Source: Isoetes taiwanensis
Lineage: Eukaryota; Streptophyta; Lycopodiopsida; Isoetales; Isoetaceae
Assembly (NCBI GenBank): GCA_021234155.1
Contig: JAJEKV010000025.1
Span: 15,302,253 to 15,366,252, forward strand
DNA length: 64,000 nt
Direction: 5' to 3'
Shown: positions 21,178-31,454 of the stretch, in pieces
Position numbering within the stretch: position 1 is the stretch's first letter
How the letters are laid out: the number at the start of each line of letters is the position of its first letter
Position numbers and translations under genes: made by a program
The notes under the pieces: generated by a model
The model's database searches: none
What the model was told of the DNA's origin: nothing
Seen by the model: only the letters and a program-made list of their open reading frames with translations

Positions 21178-21639
21178 ATAGGAGGCTATGTTTGTATAAG
21201 GCCGTACATTGCATTCGATTGACAAATCAACTCTTTAAAAAGGAGGTATATCCCTCGGCCCCTCCCCCAAGTGGTTGACTAAATGTGTTCTTGTCATATT
21301 TTCTAAATTTGTTTAAGCTATAAGACACAAAGTAGCAAAAGCAACACCTAAATGAATGTAAAATCTATAGCCAACCCCTTTATTTTCTTTTTACAGTTCA
21401 ATGCCTAAACATTATTCTCTTTATTGCTCAAATATGACATATAGTTTGTTTCATGCAATTTTATGATTTGATCTAAGACACTAATCAAGGGAAAGGAAAT
21501 AAAAAGGCACCCATTGTAATCACAAGTTCTTCTATGTAGCCCAAACTTCCAAAAGACAATTGGATTCAGGTTATGGAAATGGCTATTGGAGGAACTATGT
21601 AATAAGCAACTAATGGAATAGATATCATATCGATGTATA

Positions 21640-22025
21640 TTCTGATGAGTAAAGCATCAGATAATTTAAAAATAGTCAGGTTTAGCATCAGAAAAATAGT
21701 CAGATTTTTAGTCAAAACAGTCATCAGATTAATAGTCACTCCATTCGTCAGATAACTAGTCAGGATAATCATCAGATTAATAGTCAATGCAATAGTCAGT
21801 ACTTACTCATCAGGATATTCATCAACATACTAGTCAGGACAATAATTAGGTTAATAGTCAGACCTTACATCAGTTTTTCAGAATATGCATCAGTTGCATA
21901 TGCATCGGTCGTAGTCGACATATTCGCCGAGAATTAGCATCGGCTTTTTAGTGGGCCACTCGTCATGAAGATCATCAGATATATACCTTGCAGACCATCT
22001 GATGCTTATTCTGATGTCTAGCAGT
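21640..22025. repeat. CATCAG/TAGTCAG short repeats, candidate CACTA subterminal region
   Basis: About ten copies each of CATCAG and TAGTCAG alternate, often as CATCAGATTAATAGTCA (21722, 21769). The inverse CTGATG appears at the right end (21998-22016). CACTA elements carry dense short subterminal repeats bound by their TNP-A/TNP-D type proteins. Position 0.5 kb after the DUF4216 stop fits that. I could not identify a CACTA/TAGTG terminal repeat, so the assignment is inferred from position and pattern. Confidence 0.6.
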
Positions 22026-22029
22026 CATT

Positions 22030-22365
22030 CCGGACATGGTGGAGTCTGATGGTGTGGTGTGGGACATGGTGGGGTGTGGTGGTGGGGTGTGGTGTGGTTG
22101 TGGTGGAGTGTGGTGGTGGTGGATTGTGGTGTGGGACATGGTGGAGTCCGGTGGGTGTGGTGTGGTGGTGGTGGAGTGTGGTGGTGGTAGAGGAGTGTGG
22201 TGGTGGTGGTGGAGTGTGGTGGTGGTGGAGGAGTGTGGTGATGGTGGTGGTGTGTGTGGTGGTGGTGGTGGTGTGTGTGGGTGGTGTGTGGTGTGGGAGT
22301 GTGGCGGTGGGAGATGGTAGAGTGTAGTGGTGGGAGATCGTGGGGTGTGGTGTGGGACATGGTGG
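22030..22365. repeat. G/T-rich simple repeat, (GGTGGTGTG)n-like
   Basis: About 335 bp made of GTGG, TGTGGTGG and GTGGTGGTGG runs with interspersed GGGACATGGTGGA. The plus strand is nearly free of C. All six frames give low-complexity Gly/Val/Trp or His/Pro/Thr strings and are not genes. Confidence 0.92.
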
Positions 22366-23389
22366 ATGCCAACAACTCACCACCACCACACATACCTCAT
22401 CTATCATTCTGGCATCCATTGCACGAAATGCCCCACAGATGGCATCATAGAGACACAACATGACAATACAGCCAACATGATGCAAAATGGTAGTAGACAT
22501 ACCTGATTCTTGAAGTGGATTTGATGTTACCTTTTCTGTGTTGATAGAAACAATCTAGATCAAGCTTGAGATTTTTTTCTGTTGTAACACAACTAATAAT
22601 TGAACATACCTGCAATGGCATGTTTTGGTCTCGAGAACATTGCTCGCTTTTTTTGTTTTTGATTGTGAGTTCAGATTGAATGTGTAGTCTAGAGGAACTG
22701 ATTTGGTTATTTCCCTATCATCTTCATCATCCCCTGTCACTTTTACTATTTTCTTCCCCGTCGGGTTGGATTTGCCTATGCTTTCTCTTGGGTCTAGAAG
22801 AAGCTGGCCTCGGCTTTCTCATCGGGGAGTTTTATAATAATCAGAAGCTCTTTCAACCAATGACCTCCCCTTTATATGGGATAATAAGCCCTTGCCTGGG
22901 TTCGGGGAGCCATTCCACCCCATGTATGTGGCTTCCCTGTAATTCTTTTGTAAATTTGCATGAACTCTTTGTATTGTTCATTGCTCAGATTCTTCAACCT
23001 GTACAAGAAAACATATGCCTTAATTTTTCAGTTTGAACAAAACATTTGGGGAAAATACAGGCTTGATTTATTTGGAACTCTGTCACCCCAAAGCTTCTTT
23101 AGATCTTAAATGGGGCACAATCTCTTGTTTGAGGAGAGATTTCATCGTGTAACCGGTGGCGTTCAATTCCGACTCCATTAGGGTTCAATCGGCAAGAAGC
23201 GGCAAAAAAAAGCGAGAGGAAGAGGTGATTCTTTCTTAATTCAAAAGGTGGACAATGGCGTGGCATAAAATTCAAAATAACCGGCCATTCATTAATTGGC
23301 ACTCATAATCTAAAGCGGTATGCACCACCCGATTCTACCACAAAGGTGGTGCCAAAATGTGGGCGTCAAAATGCACGTTTTTGATACAC
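22366..23389. other. No gene recognised
   Basis: Short frames on both strands (22680-23036 plus, 23099-23302 minus) show no motifs. The segment precedes a 5'-truncated LINE and may include decayed 5' sequence of it. Confidence 0.4.
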
Positions 23390-25584
23390 CCGGCGTGCTT
23401 TTACCCGCTACTCGAAGCGAGATTACGGTGAATGATTTAGCAGATGCTACCTTCCTTTTGAAGAAAGGAAAGTGTCCTCGAATTGATGATATTCCTATGG
23501 AGTTCTTTGAAGTTATGGGATTGGGTTGGCGATGATGTGTGCGGCGCATTTCGAGGATTTCAAGAGGCAAAAGCGTCTAGACAAAATTCTTAACTTTCGG
23601 CTGCATTTCTCTTATTCCCAAGTGTAAGGAACCTTCATCAATTTTCGGTTGGCGCCCTATCACCTTGCTATCTTTTGTGTACAAGATTTTTATCAAAGCT
23701 TATGCACAAAAGCTTGGATATTCTTCTTCGATTCCATATCCTCTACGGTCCGGGATTTACGCCGCGGTGATGCATATTAAACAATGTAGTCACGCCTATG
23801 AAGGTATTTCTTGGGCTCGACTTGAGACCCGCGGAATTTTATATTTGAAGCTGGAGTTTGCAAAAGCATCTGACGATTGTCGATTTGGGCCTTCTTAGAG
23901 AAATGTCTCTACGCTTTGGTTTTGGTGCACAATTCACACGATTTCCACGAGTCTTCATTATTACGCTTTTCGCTCTTCTATTCTCTTGAAGGGGAACCCT
24001 CAACATTCTTTTAGGTGGGTCGTGACATCCGTCGGGGCTGCCCATTAGCTCCATTGTTATTTCTGGTTGTGGCAAGGTCCTTGCCTAGGTCTTCTCTCTT
24101 CTTTGCATAGGAGGGAATCTTGCATGGACTTCCTATGAACAATGGGTCGCGAGGAGATCCGTAATCAATACGGATGACACTTTCCTTTTCCCGAGGCGAT
24201 GAGAAAAATTTGCAGAATGTTGTTTCCTTGTTGGATTCTTTTTCCCTAGCATCCGGTAGTATTTTTTGTGGGTTGGCGAAGTGCGCACGCACTATGGGCA
24301 TTGGACTCTCGGTTCCACCATGTAAGCGCCTATCCATGGAAGATCCTTCCTCATGGTAAAGCAACCAAACTTCTTGGTATCCCTATAGGTGTTATCTCAT
24401 CGGGGAGATGCGTGGAGGCGGTGATTAAGGGCTTGGAAAAGCACCTTTTCTAGTGGTCCACAATGAAGCTTTCCATGGCGGAGACGAATCGTTGTGGCTA
24501 AGTCGGGTTTTAAGTAGCCCAGGTGTGTATATGAAGCCGTTCATGTTGGCTCCAGTCAAAGTACAACTTATCGTCGGGGATTGTCAAGAACTTCATCGAG
24601 GGGGAGGGGAAAGGGGGAAGGAGGAGGAGGGTGTTTGTCAAAGTCGGTTGGGAAAAGTGCATGTTGCCAAAGCATTTTGGCGGCCTTGGGATGATCAATT
24701 TTCTTTTGCAGAGCAAGGTGCTGATTTCTAAGTTTATTTGGAGAATTTTGAATAATGTGGACGAGTCCCTGGGTCCTCGTCTTGTTTATCAGTCTTTGCA
24801 AATGTGCATTTCTTTTTGGTCTCCATCTCTTAGGCCACTTTTTCCCCGGGCTCTGTTTTATCCACTGATCGCATACCCTAATGCATCCCCATTTCTTAGA
24901 GGATTGCTAGTTGCGTGGGAGACTGTACAATCTCTGTTTCATTTTCACCATCTTGCGCACACTAGCACTATTGCAACTTGTTGGTGGATTCCATTGGACG
25001 GTGCTCCTTTGGTATCTTTAGTCCACCCATTGACGCAGCGTCGATGGAGATCAGCAGGTGTGTATATGATATCTGATTGGTATAATAATCAAAGGCAATT
25101 GCTGACATGGAAAGAGTTTAGAGCTAAGTTCCTCCTTTTATGGTGGGATCGGGCTATTTGGTAGAAGGTGTCTTCAATTCTTCCTCCAGTAGCACAAGTG
25201 GATGACCCCCAGCATTGGGTAGTTCATGAGCATATCAAAGGAGATAAGTTGGTGAATTCCATGTACAAGGTTTTGCTTGCTGCGGACGTCTTGCCTCCTT
25301 CGTCCAAGTGGCCTTTGGTCATTCCTAGGGATCGAGAGAAAGCAGTATGGAAATGGGTATGGGCTAAACTACTCCATCCCAAAGTATCTGTTTTATGGCG
25401 GCAAGGCATTTATCGTTGTCTGCTCGTTAATATTCTGGTGCACAAATTTCGTCGAGAGGTATCTGCACTTTGTTTCTTATGTGCACAGAGGGACGAGATA
25501 ATTGAGCATTGCTTCTTCCTATGTAGACATGCCAGACATGCTTGGTTATTGCAGGGGCATACATATTGGGCATATGATTCTTGA
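23390..25584 (+). pseudogene. Second LINE lineage, RT plus zf-RVT, 5'-truncated
   Basis: Reads in pieces. EITVNDLADATFLLKKGK and DDIPMEFFEVM (RT start, 23420-23520) are followed by GWRPITLLSFVYKIFIKAYA (23650-23710) and LYLKLEFAKASDD (motif A). Then come RRGCPLAPLL-like sequence near 24030, NTDDTFLF (motif C, about 24166-24190) and ATKLLGIPIG (24360). FVKVGWEKCMLPKHFGGLGM and SKFIWRILN form the thumb. The zf-RVT end has VSVLWRQGIYRCLLVN, CFLCAQRDEIIEHCFFLC and HARHAWLL (25380-25560). There are at least six frame changes and several stops, and motif C begins NT rather than YA/FA. Divergent from the LINEs at 13.4-19 kb. Confidence 0.85.
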
Positions 25585-26389
25585 TACAATAGCTAAACCT
25601 AACATAATTTCATGGAATGTCAGCATTGCAGTTTATTCCCAACATGGGTTCGGCAATGAAGCCAACAAGCTCTGACAAGTTTTTTAATGATGTACAATAT
25701 AGAATCGAAACTAATATAGAAGCATGCATAGAGACGTAAGATTTTAGGTAAGATTAGGAATTTATTGTGGCATTACCTCAGTCCTTGATTTCTAGATTGT
25801 GTGGTCTGGATCTATGCCACGTCAGGTAGGGGGGCTGTAAAACGAAGGTGTCCCCATGAGTCTTTGTCTTTCAAGCTATGATCTTTCAAATTAGGACAAT
25901 GTGACATGCTATGCTGGCATTTAAAGTTCTATTATAACCCTTTTCAACTCTTTAACTGCCATAAAAAGGAAACTTAAACATGTGAAATCTTAATCTAAAG
26001 ATCCCTTGCCTCCAATCTGAAGTGATGTACAAATTGAAGTAATAAATCTACCTTGTTTTTAAATGCAACGGAACATTGCCTTTTCGCTGCTTAATGCATG
26101 GAGACTGTTTAACTATCTTTTCTATTCTATTGTAGCTTTAATTAGCCTTAAACTTTAATCCTAACTTATAAAATTAAAAAATGTAACATTACCCTTAACA
26201 TTCTCCATGGTACCCTCGACTTGTTTTACACAACAATTGGTGGTTCGCGGTTCCTTGTTCATTTGTAGGATCCCTCCCTGCATTTTTAATCTAGTGCTTA
26301 GATCAAAAAAAGCTTTTGTGGGTTAAAAGGAAAAAACCCAAGCACTTTCAAAACAACTTAAGTAACAACAAAAGCTTCAATTATTCCAA
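25585..26389. other. No gene; probably copia 3' flank
   Basis: AT-rich sequence between the LINE and the copia RNase H end. On the minus strand a purine run (GGGAGGGATCC, about 26270-26280) lies about 0.1 kb beyond the copia coding end and could be the polypurine tract before a decayed 3' LTR. I cannot delimit an LTR. Confidence 0.35.
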
Positions 26390-27773
26390 GAGCTGCTTTG
26401 CACATCTATTGTTTCTGAAGTCCTAATGCTTTGGTGAAGATGTCAGCAACCATTGCTGACGTTCGGCAATATTTAAGAATAGTAGTCTTCTTTCGTACTT
26501 TCAACTTGATATATATGTTTAGATTTAGAATGGAAAACCTCATCCTTCGTTAATGCAATTGTACTTTGATTATCACACTGAGTACACCTGAGTTTGATGT
26601 AAACAATCCATCAACCGCCGCAACCAAACCAATTCTCTACTTTGCTCATCCAAGAAACTAAGGATTTCCAAACAAAGAAACAACTCCCACTAGTAAAACG
26701 GAAAATATCAGGACAACCATCCCAATCGGCATCTGTATAGCTTATCAAAGTCAATACATCAACATCATTCTGCTTTGTGTACAACAGAAGTGGAAGTGCC
26801 TTTCAAGTATCTCAAAACCCTTTTAGCAGTAGTCCAGGATTAGTCATGACTTGACCAAGAGTATTAGCAACATAACTAATATCAAGGCGAGTTGCATTGG
26901 CCAAATACATTAATGCACCAACCAAACTAGCATAGGGACATTTTTTCACTTGCAATCTTTCTTCAACAGTGCAAGGACATTGTTTTAGAGAAAGTTTGGA
27001 TCTGGAACTAGAACTTTGTGATTTTGCTTCAAGGAGGCCAAACTTTTCAATGAGCGCAGAGATGTATGTGGATTGTGAAAGATCTAACAAACCCTTATAT
27101 CTGTCACGTTGCACTTGAATACCTAAACATGAGTGAATTTCACCCAAGTCAACCATCTCAAAGGCTGCAGACAATAGAGCTTTCACTTTATGTAAGTATG
27201 ATAGATCATTGCAAACAAATAGCATATCATCAACATATAAGACAATGAAAATATAACAGGACCCTTCTTGCTTGAAGTAAATGTTCAAATCAGCCACACT
27301 AGGAAGGAATCCAGCAGAAGGCAAAAAGGTGTTAATCTTTATGAACCATGCTTGAGAAGCTTGCTTCAAACCATAAAGTGCTTTTCTCAATCTACACACT
27401 ATGTGTTCATGTCCAGACACAACAACCCAGTAGGTTGTACCATGAAAATCTCTTCACTCAAATCCACATTCAAGAAAGTCGTCTTTACATCAATTTGATG
27501 TATATGAAGATCATGATGCACTGCAAATGCTAACAACACTCGCAAACTTGTAAGACGTACAACTAGGAAAAGAGTTTCTTCATAATCTACACCTGCAACT
27601 TGTGAGAAATCTTTAACAACAAGACGAGCCTTGAATTTATCAAAAGAACCATCAGCTTTAACCTTAATCTTAAAAAACCACTTGCACTGAATAGACTTTC
27701 GTCCTGCAGGTAATTCCACAAGTTTCCATGTACCTTCATTGATCAAGAATTCATATTCAGCCTCCATAGCCAT
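26390..27773 (-). pseudogene. Copia reverse transcriptase and RNase H remnant
   Basis: 27773-27399 carries NEGTWKLVELPAGRKSIQCK, KARLVVKDFSQVAGVDYEET and DVKTTFLNVDLSEEIFM, the RVT_2 start. 27420-26812 (shifted frame) carries LRKALYGLKQASQAWF, VLYVDDMLFVCND (catalytic YVDD, 27222-27243), LGIQVQRDR and YASLVGALMYLANATRLDIS. Downstream RNase H is broken by many stops, though ADIFTKAL, the hallmark near the copia RNase H C-terminus, survives near 26430-26460. RT catalytic residues are intact. Confidence 0.92.
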
Positions 27774-28178
27774 TTTCCACGATTCTGCTTGATCTAACAG
27801 AAATTGGATTAGCAGTCATAGCCAAACCAGAATGATAATCTAAGATCCGTTGCGTCGGCTTCCAAGCTCGATGTGCAACATCATCATCATCTTGAGTAAC
27901 CTCATGAATAATTTCATCATCATGAGCACCCTCATGAATAACTTCATCAAGACCACCATGATCTTCCTCATCATTATAATCATCATTAGCAAAATCATAA
28001 GCAAATTCAGAGACATCAAGGGCCTCAGTAGGAACAGGAGCAAAAATTGGATTATATTCATCAATGAGGGTAGGGGCAATAAGAGGAGTAGTAAAAGAAA
28101 GCATAGGAAAATCAGTAAGAATATCTTCATCAGGAAAAGGGAACTCAACAAGTATTTCTCTTTCATGTTGACTATAGG
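27757..28178 (-). pseudogene. Copia integrase-RT linker, acidic
   Basis: The minus-strand frame 28104-27757 is Asp/Glu/His-rich, with ANDDYNDEEDHGGLDEVIH and QDDDDVAHRAWKPTQRI. This is the variable acidic linker between copia integrase and RT, with RI.DYHSGLAMTANPI just before RT. Frames in other phases give Ile/Met/Leu strings and are shadows. Confidence 0.7.
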
Positions 28179-28179
28179 C

Positions 28180-28985
28180 TGAAAGTGTAACATAGAAAGC
28201 TCATTAAAAGTAGCATCAAGACTAATGATAACCTTTTGAGAAACAAGATCCCAAAAGCGATATGTTTCAACATTAGAAGCATATCCAAGGAAAATAGCTT
28301 CTTAGCAACATCATCAATCTTTTTTCTTTTTCTTTTTTTTTCGTATATGTACATAAGCAGTACAACCAAAAACAAGCAAATAGCAACATCATCAATATTT
28401 TTTCTTTTTTTTTTTCGTATGAATATGTACATAAGCAGTACAACCAAAAACAAGCAATTAGCAACATTGGGTTTATGGCCAAACCAGGCTTCAAATGGAG
28501 TTTTGCCGTTGAGAGCAGAAGTAATCAAGTGATTTGTGCATACACAACAGTGGCAACAGCTTTAGCCCAATAACACTAATCCAAACTAGAATGAATAAGC
28601 ATGCAACGCACATCATTCATGATTGTGCGATTCTTCCTTTTAACAATACCATTTTGTTGTGGAGAATAAGGCGGCGTATATTCATCAAGAATGCCTGAAA
28701 CTGCACAAACTTCGTCAAAAGCCAAAGATTTAAACTCACCACCATTATCAGTTCACAATCTTTGAATCATAGTTCCAATTATAACCTCAACCAGCTTCTT
28801 AAAGGTACAAAAGACGGATAGGACATCAGATTTTTTGGAAAGAAAGTACACAAAGGTATAGCGAGTCTAATCATCAATGCAGAGAAGAGAGTATATAGAA
28901 GCACAAAATGGGCCATAAGTGTCAGAATGCACAAGTGATGTAGGATGTCCTCCTCCAGAGAATGGATGACGATGCTGCTTGCCAA
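28180..28985 (-). pseudogene. Copia integrase, core and C-terminal part
   Basis: Minus-strand pieces include SLVHSDTYGPF-like sequence near 28930, then EYTPPYSPQQNGI (about 28645-28685). That is the conserved integrase line before the last catalytic Glu; the copy reads IVKRKNRT here where the family has a Glu. Next come SALNGKTPFEAWFGHKPNVA (28470-28530) and a damaged 'f.c.ayvh......Kld..ak' line. The sequence is split by stops and contains an internal 78-bp tandem duplication (28302-28457). The enzyme would insert cDNA into the genome; this copy cannot. Confidence 0.85.
28302..28457. repeat. 78-bp tandem duplication inside copia integrase
   Basis: Two adjacent copies (28302-28379, 28380-28457) share TAGCAACATCATCAAT, a T/C run, and GTACATAAGCAGTACAACC through AAAACAAGCAA. 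They are over 90% alike by eye. Both encode the same integrase segment, so the duplication arose after insertion. Confidence 0.85.
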
Positions 28986-28990
28986 GAGCT

Positions 28991-29221
28991 AGATAGATAG
29001 ATAGTTAGATAGTATTTTAACGTCACGCCACTAGGTAGCATCCAACTGGACATGTGACCACACACCATACTACATTGCTCGGTTGGGCCCTGCCCCCAAC
29101 CACCTTACATTGCGTCTGTTAGAAATTGACCCCCAACAGTACCGAGTGCGATTCTGGGCGGTCTCGAACTCGAGACCACATTGCTAAGGAACTAGTGTGT
29201 TACCACTAGACTAAACGCCCT
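28991..29221 (-). mobile_element. tRNA-derived SINE inserted in copia
   Basis: On the minus strand it begins GGGCGTTTAGTCTAGTGG (29221-29204). It has an A-box-like TAGTCTAGTGG and, about 30 nt on, a B-box GTTCGAGAC (about 29160-29175), the pol III internal promoter of tRNA genes. The 3' end is a (TATC)n run (28991-29012). Length about 230 bp. It lies exactly between VLDVCEG and LGKQHRHPF, which are contiguous in intact copia elements, so it is a clean insertion. I cannot see a clear target duplication. It resembles the widespread plant Au-type SINE head, but a family assignment needs a search. Confidence 0.72.
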
Positions 29222-29745
29222 CACAAACATCCAATACACCATGTGTTGACAAATTGAGACCATCCACAAGATCATCACAGCTCATATTCAAAAGAACTTG
29301 AAAGTAAGCATGACCAAAGCATTGGTGCCACAAAGTATTGACATCATCACCACGAGATATCACAATATTGGCAAACTCATCATTCAGTTGAAGTGCATAA
29401 AGATTGCCTTGGCAAAAAACAGTGGCAAAAACAATACCGTCTTTCACGGCAGACATGTCTATCAAACTGAACAAGAAAGCCAATATCAATAAAACAAGCA
29501 AAAGAAAGGAGAATGTGGTAAAGGTCTGGCACATGTAAAACCCCATGCAAAAGCCGCACACCAGAAGATGTGCCAATCTAAAGAGTACCAATTCCTTTGA
29601 TAGCAAGAGGTCTATTGTCACCAAGATAGACAACTTTCTTAGCAAGAAGAGGACGATACTGTATCAACCAATGTTTATGATGAGTCATGTGTTGAGTAGC
29701 AGCAGATTCTACAAGCATAGAATCATTAGCTTTAACCACTTTAAG
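29222..29745 (-). pseudogene. Copia protease end and GAG-pre-integrase
   Basis: At about 29683-29714 the minus strand reads VESAATQHMT. The copia protease consensus is D-S-G/A-A-T-x-H-M-T, so the catalytic Asp is Glu here. Next come a VYLGDNRPLAIKGIGTL strand and HGVLHVPDLYHILLSF. GAG-pre-integrase follows with VNTLWHQCFGHAYFQVLLNM and LVDGLNLSTHGVLDVCEG, ending at the SINE. Frameshifts occur near 29580 and 29640. Confidence 0.85.
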
Positions 29746-29779
29746 CACAATTTCATTATAATGGGAAAATTTTTAGTAA

Positions 29780-29985
29780 ACTGGAATTTTTTTATTATGG
29801 GGGTTGTATAGACCTTATGCAGGGGTTGTATACAATGCGGTACAATTACCACGTATCATAGACCTATATGGGGTTGTATACATGTGTACAAAGATTACCA
29901 CGTATCATAGACCTTATGCAAGGGTTGTATACACGTGCAGTACCCGTTTATCATACATACATGAATATTTAGAGAACATAATAAC
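29780..29985. repeat. Short tandem repeat, unit about 60 bp, three copies
   Basis: ATAGACCTTATGC(A)GGGGTTGTATACA recurs at about 29809, 29859 and 29906, twice preceded by TACCACGTATCATAGACC. Copies differ by small indels. It lies just outside the copia protease and could be part of a decayed LTR or of later origin. Confidence 0.7.
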
Positions 29986-29989
29986 ACGG

Positions 29990-30675
29990 TATCATATACC
30001 AACTTCCAAACACAATAGAGACCGAAGTATGAACTATGTATGTCCTAGTAACCTTCCCCGGGTTCCTACCCCTTCCCTTCCCTTTCCCTTGGCTCCTGCG
30101 AGGTCTAACCCACGATCTGGGTTAGGAGTCAAGAGCTCACGCTCCTCCCGACCTGATTCTTCCCACCATATGGGGTACCTAGTCATTAGAAAAAGTAATT
30201 CCACATGATGATACTCACGGAAGAAGAGCGGACCCAACTCCAAAAACCGTTGTACTCGTTGTAGTACACACCTAATAAGGCCATACATCCGCCCCCGGTT
30301 AATTTCATGAATGAACTCGATATGTATGCATCCGGAGAGTGTGCTAAATATCCGATTTACGAAGAGGCCTCAATTCTTTGTAGCATCTCGTCTAGAATAA
30401 AGGAGGGTTCAAGAATTCCCCTCATTGCAAGTCTCCTATAACATTCAGGTGGATTGATTTCCATCGGTGGCTCATGACCACAATCAAATCGCTCGAATGA
30501 AGTTGATCAACTCCATTGTAAGCTCCTTGGTGGGACGTAGGCAACCTCCACTCCAAGAAATGGTCCCATAGCTCATCCATTCCGGGCCGCATTTGAATGC
30601 CATGGGGCATGCTTGCAGGCCTTGCGAGTAGTCGAGGGGAGGATTGGGTCCAATCATTTGCAAAAGCAAGCAAGG
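29990..30675. other. No gene recognised
   Basis: Mixed composition, with short CCTTCCC runs at 30050-30090. Frames on the minus strand (30034-30288, 30422-30708) have no motif. Confidence 0.4.
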
Positions 30676-31085
30676 ATCACCAGCGAGCAAAGGAAACGAG
30701 CTGAGCAAGTAGCAAGTTCAAGAGCAAGCAACAAGATCAAGTAGCGGGGAGCACGTGAATGAAGTAGCAAGGAACAAGGATCAAGATCAAGTAGCAAGAT
30801 GCAATGAACAAGGAAGATCAAGTAGCAAGAAGATCAAGGAACAAGGAAGATCAAAAGGAGCAAGAAGCAAGGATCAAGATCAAGTAGCAAGGAACAAGAT
30901 CAAGTAGCAAGGAACAAGATCAAGTAGCAAGAAGGAACGGGGAATGAAGTAGCAAGGAACAAGGATCAAGATCAAGTAGCAAGAAGCAATAAACAAGGAA
31001 GATCAAGTAGCAAGAAGATCAAGGAACAAGGAAGATCAAGTAGCAAGAAGATCAAGGATCAAGATCAAGTAGCAAGGTGAAAAGT
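30676..31085. repeat. Minisatellite of AGATCAAGTAGCAAGGAACA-type units
   Basis: About 400 bp built of GATCAAGTAGCAAG, GAACAAG and GATCAAGGA modules, grouped into larger repeats. For example, GTAGCAAGGAACAAGGATC occurs at about 30762 and about 30950. The plus strand is purine-rich. No coding sequence. Confidence 0.88.
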
Positions 31086-31129
31086 GAGAAGTGAAAACAA
31101 GGTAAAAGAATTTATAGCTACGAATCCAA

Positions 31130-31250
31130 TAATGTTGAAGTATAATACCAATAATGTTGAAGTATAATACCAATAATGCTGATGTATAATACCAATAATG
31201 CTCACGTACAATAGCAATAATGCTGAAGTATTATACCAATAATTCTACGA
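31130..31250. repeat. 22-bp tandem repeat, about 5.5 copies
   Basis: Unit CAATAATGTTGAAGTATAATAC and close variants run head to tail. Five copies are clear, with one or a few substitutions each. A TATAAA box and a short ORF follow immediately. Confidence 0.9.
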
Positions 31251-31254
31251 CGAC

Positions 31255-31454
31255 TATAAAAGCAGCTCCATTCGGTAAGTCATTCATCTCCCATGGCTTA
31301 TAATATTTATGAAGATCAGTTTGAGACCATTCTTTGCTCCATGAGCTACAATGATATTAATCGCTGCATACATAAAGGTGTTAAATTTGGATCCTTACTT
31401 ACAATCAAAGCGAAGGTCGTGGAGTGTGATTGCCGGCCTTACTGGGTGTTGTGA
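31255..31454 (+). CDS. Possible small ORF with TATA box, 53 aa
   Basis: TATAAA at 31255-31260 is followed 33 bp later by an ATG (31293) opening a 53-codon frame that ends at TGA 31452-31454. The product begins MAYNIYEDQFETILCSMS and has KFGSLLTIKAKVVECDCRP, then YWVL. That last part faintly resembles a strand pair of an OB-fold like those of replication factor A, but this is weak. The frame after the stop (one-base shift) also has Cys. It could be a fragment of a Helitron-borne RPA-like gene or chance. No splice sites assigned. Confidence 0.22.

Larger units (their letters stand above)
26390..29745 (-). mobile_element. Ty1/copia retrotransposon, pol region
   Basis: Minus-strand domain order is protease remnant (about 29745-29690), GAG-pre-integrase (29645-29222), integrase (28985-28180), linker (28104-27757), reverse transcriptase (27773-26812) and RNase H remnant (26810-26390). 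Integrase before RT is the copia arrangement. A SINE-like insertion (28991-29221) splits GAG-pre-integrase from integrase. Gag and both LTRs are not recognisable. Multiple frameshifts. Confidence 0.92.

Noticed and set aside
22018..22500. His/Pro/Thr-rich 160-codon minus-strand frame
   Set aside because: Low-complexity translation of the GTGG repeat. The non-repeat part has no motif.
30676..31085. Short, regularly spaced repeats considered as a CRISPR-like array
   Set aside because: No unique spacers of constant length. Units run directly into each other, and the genome is eukaryotic.
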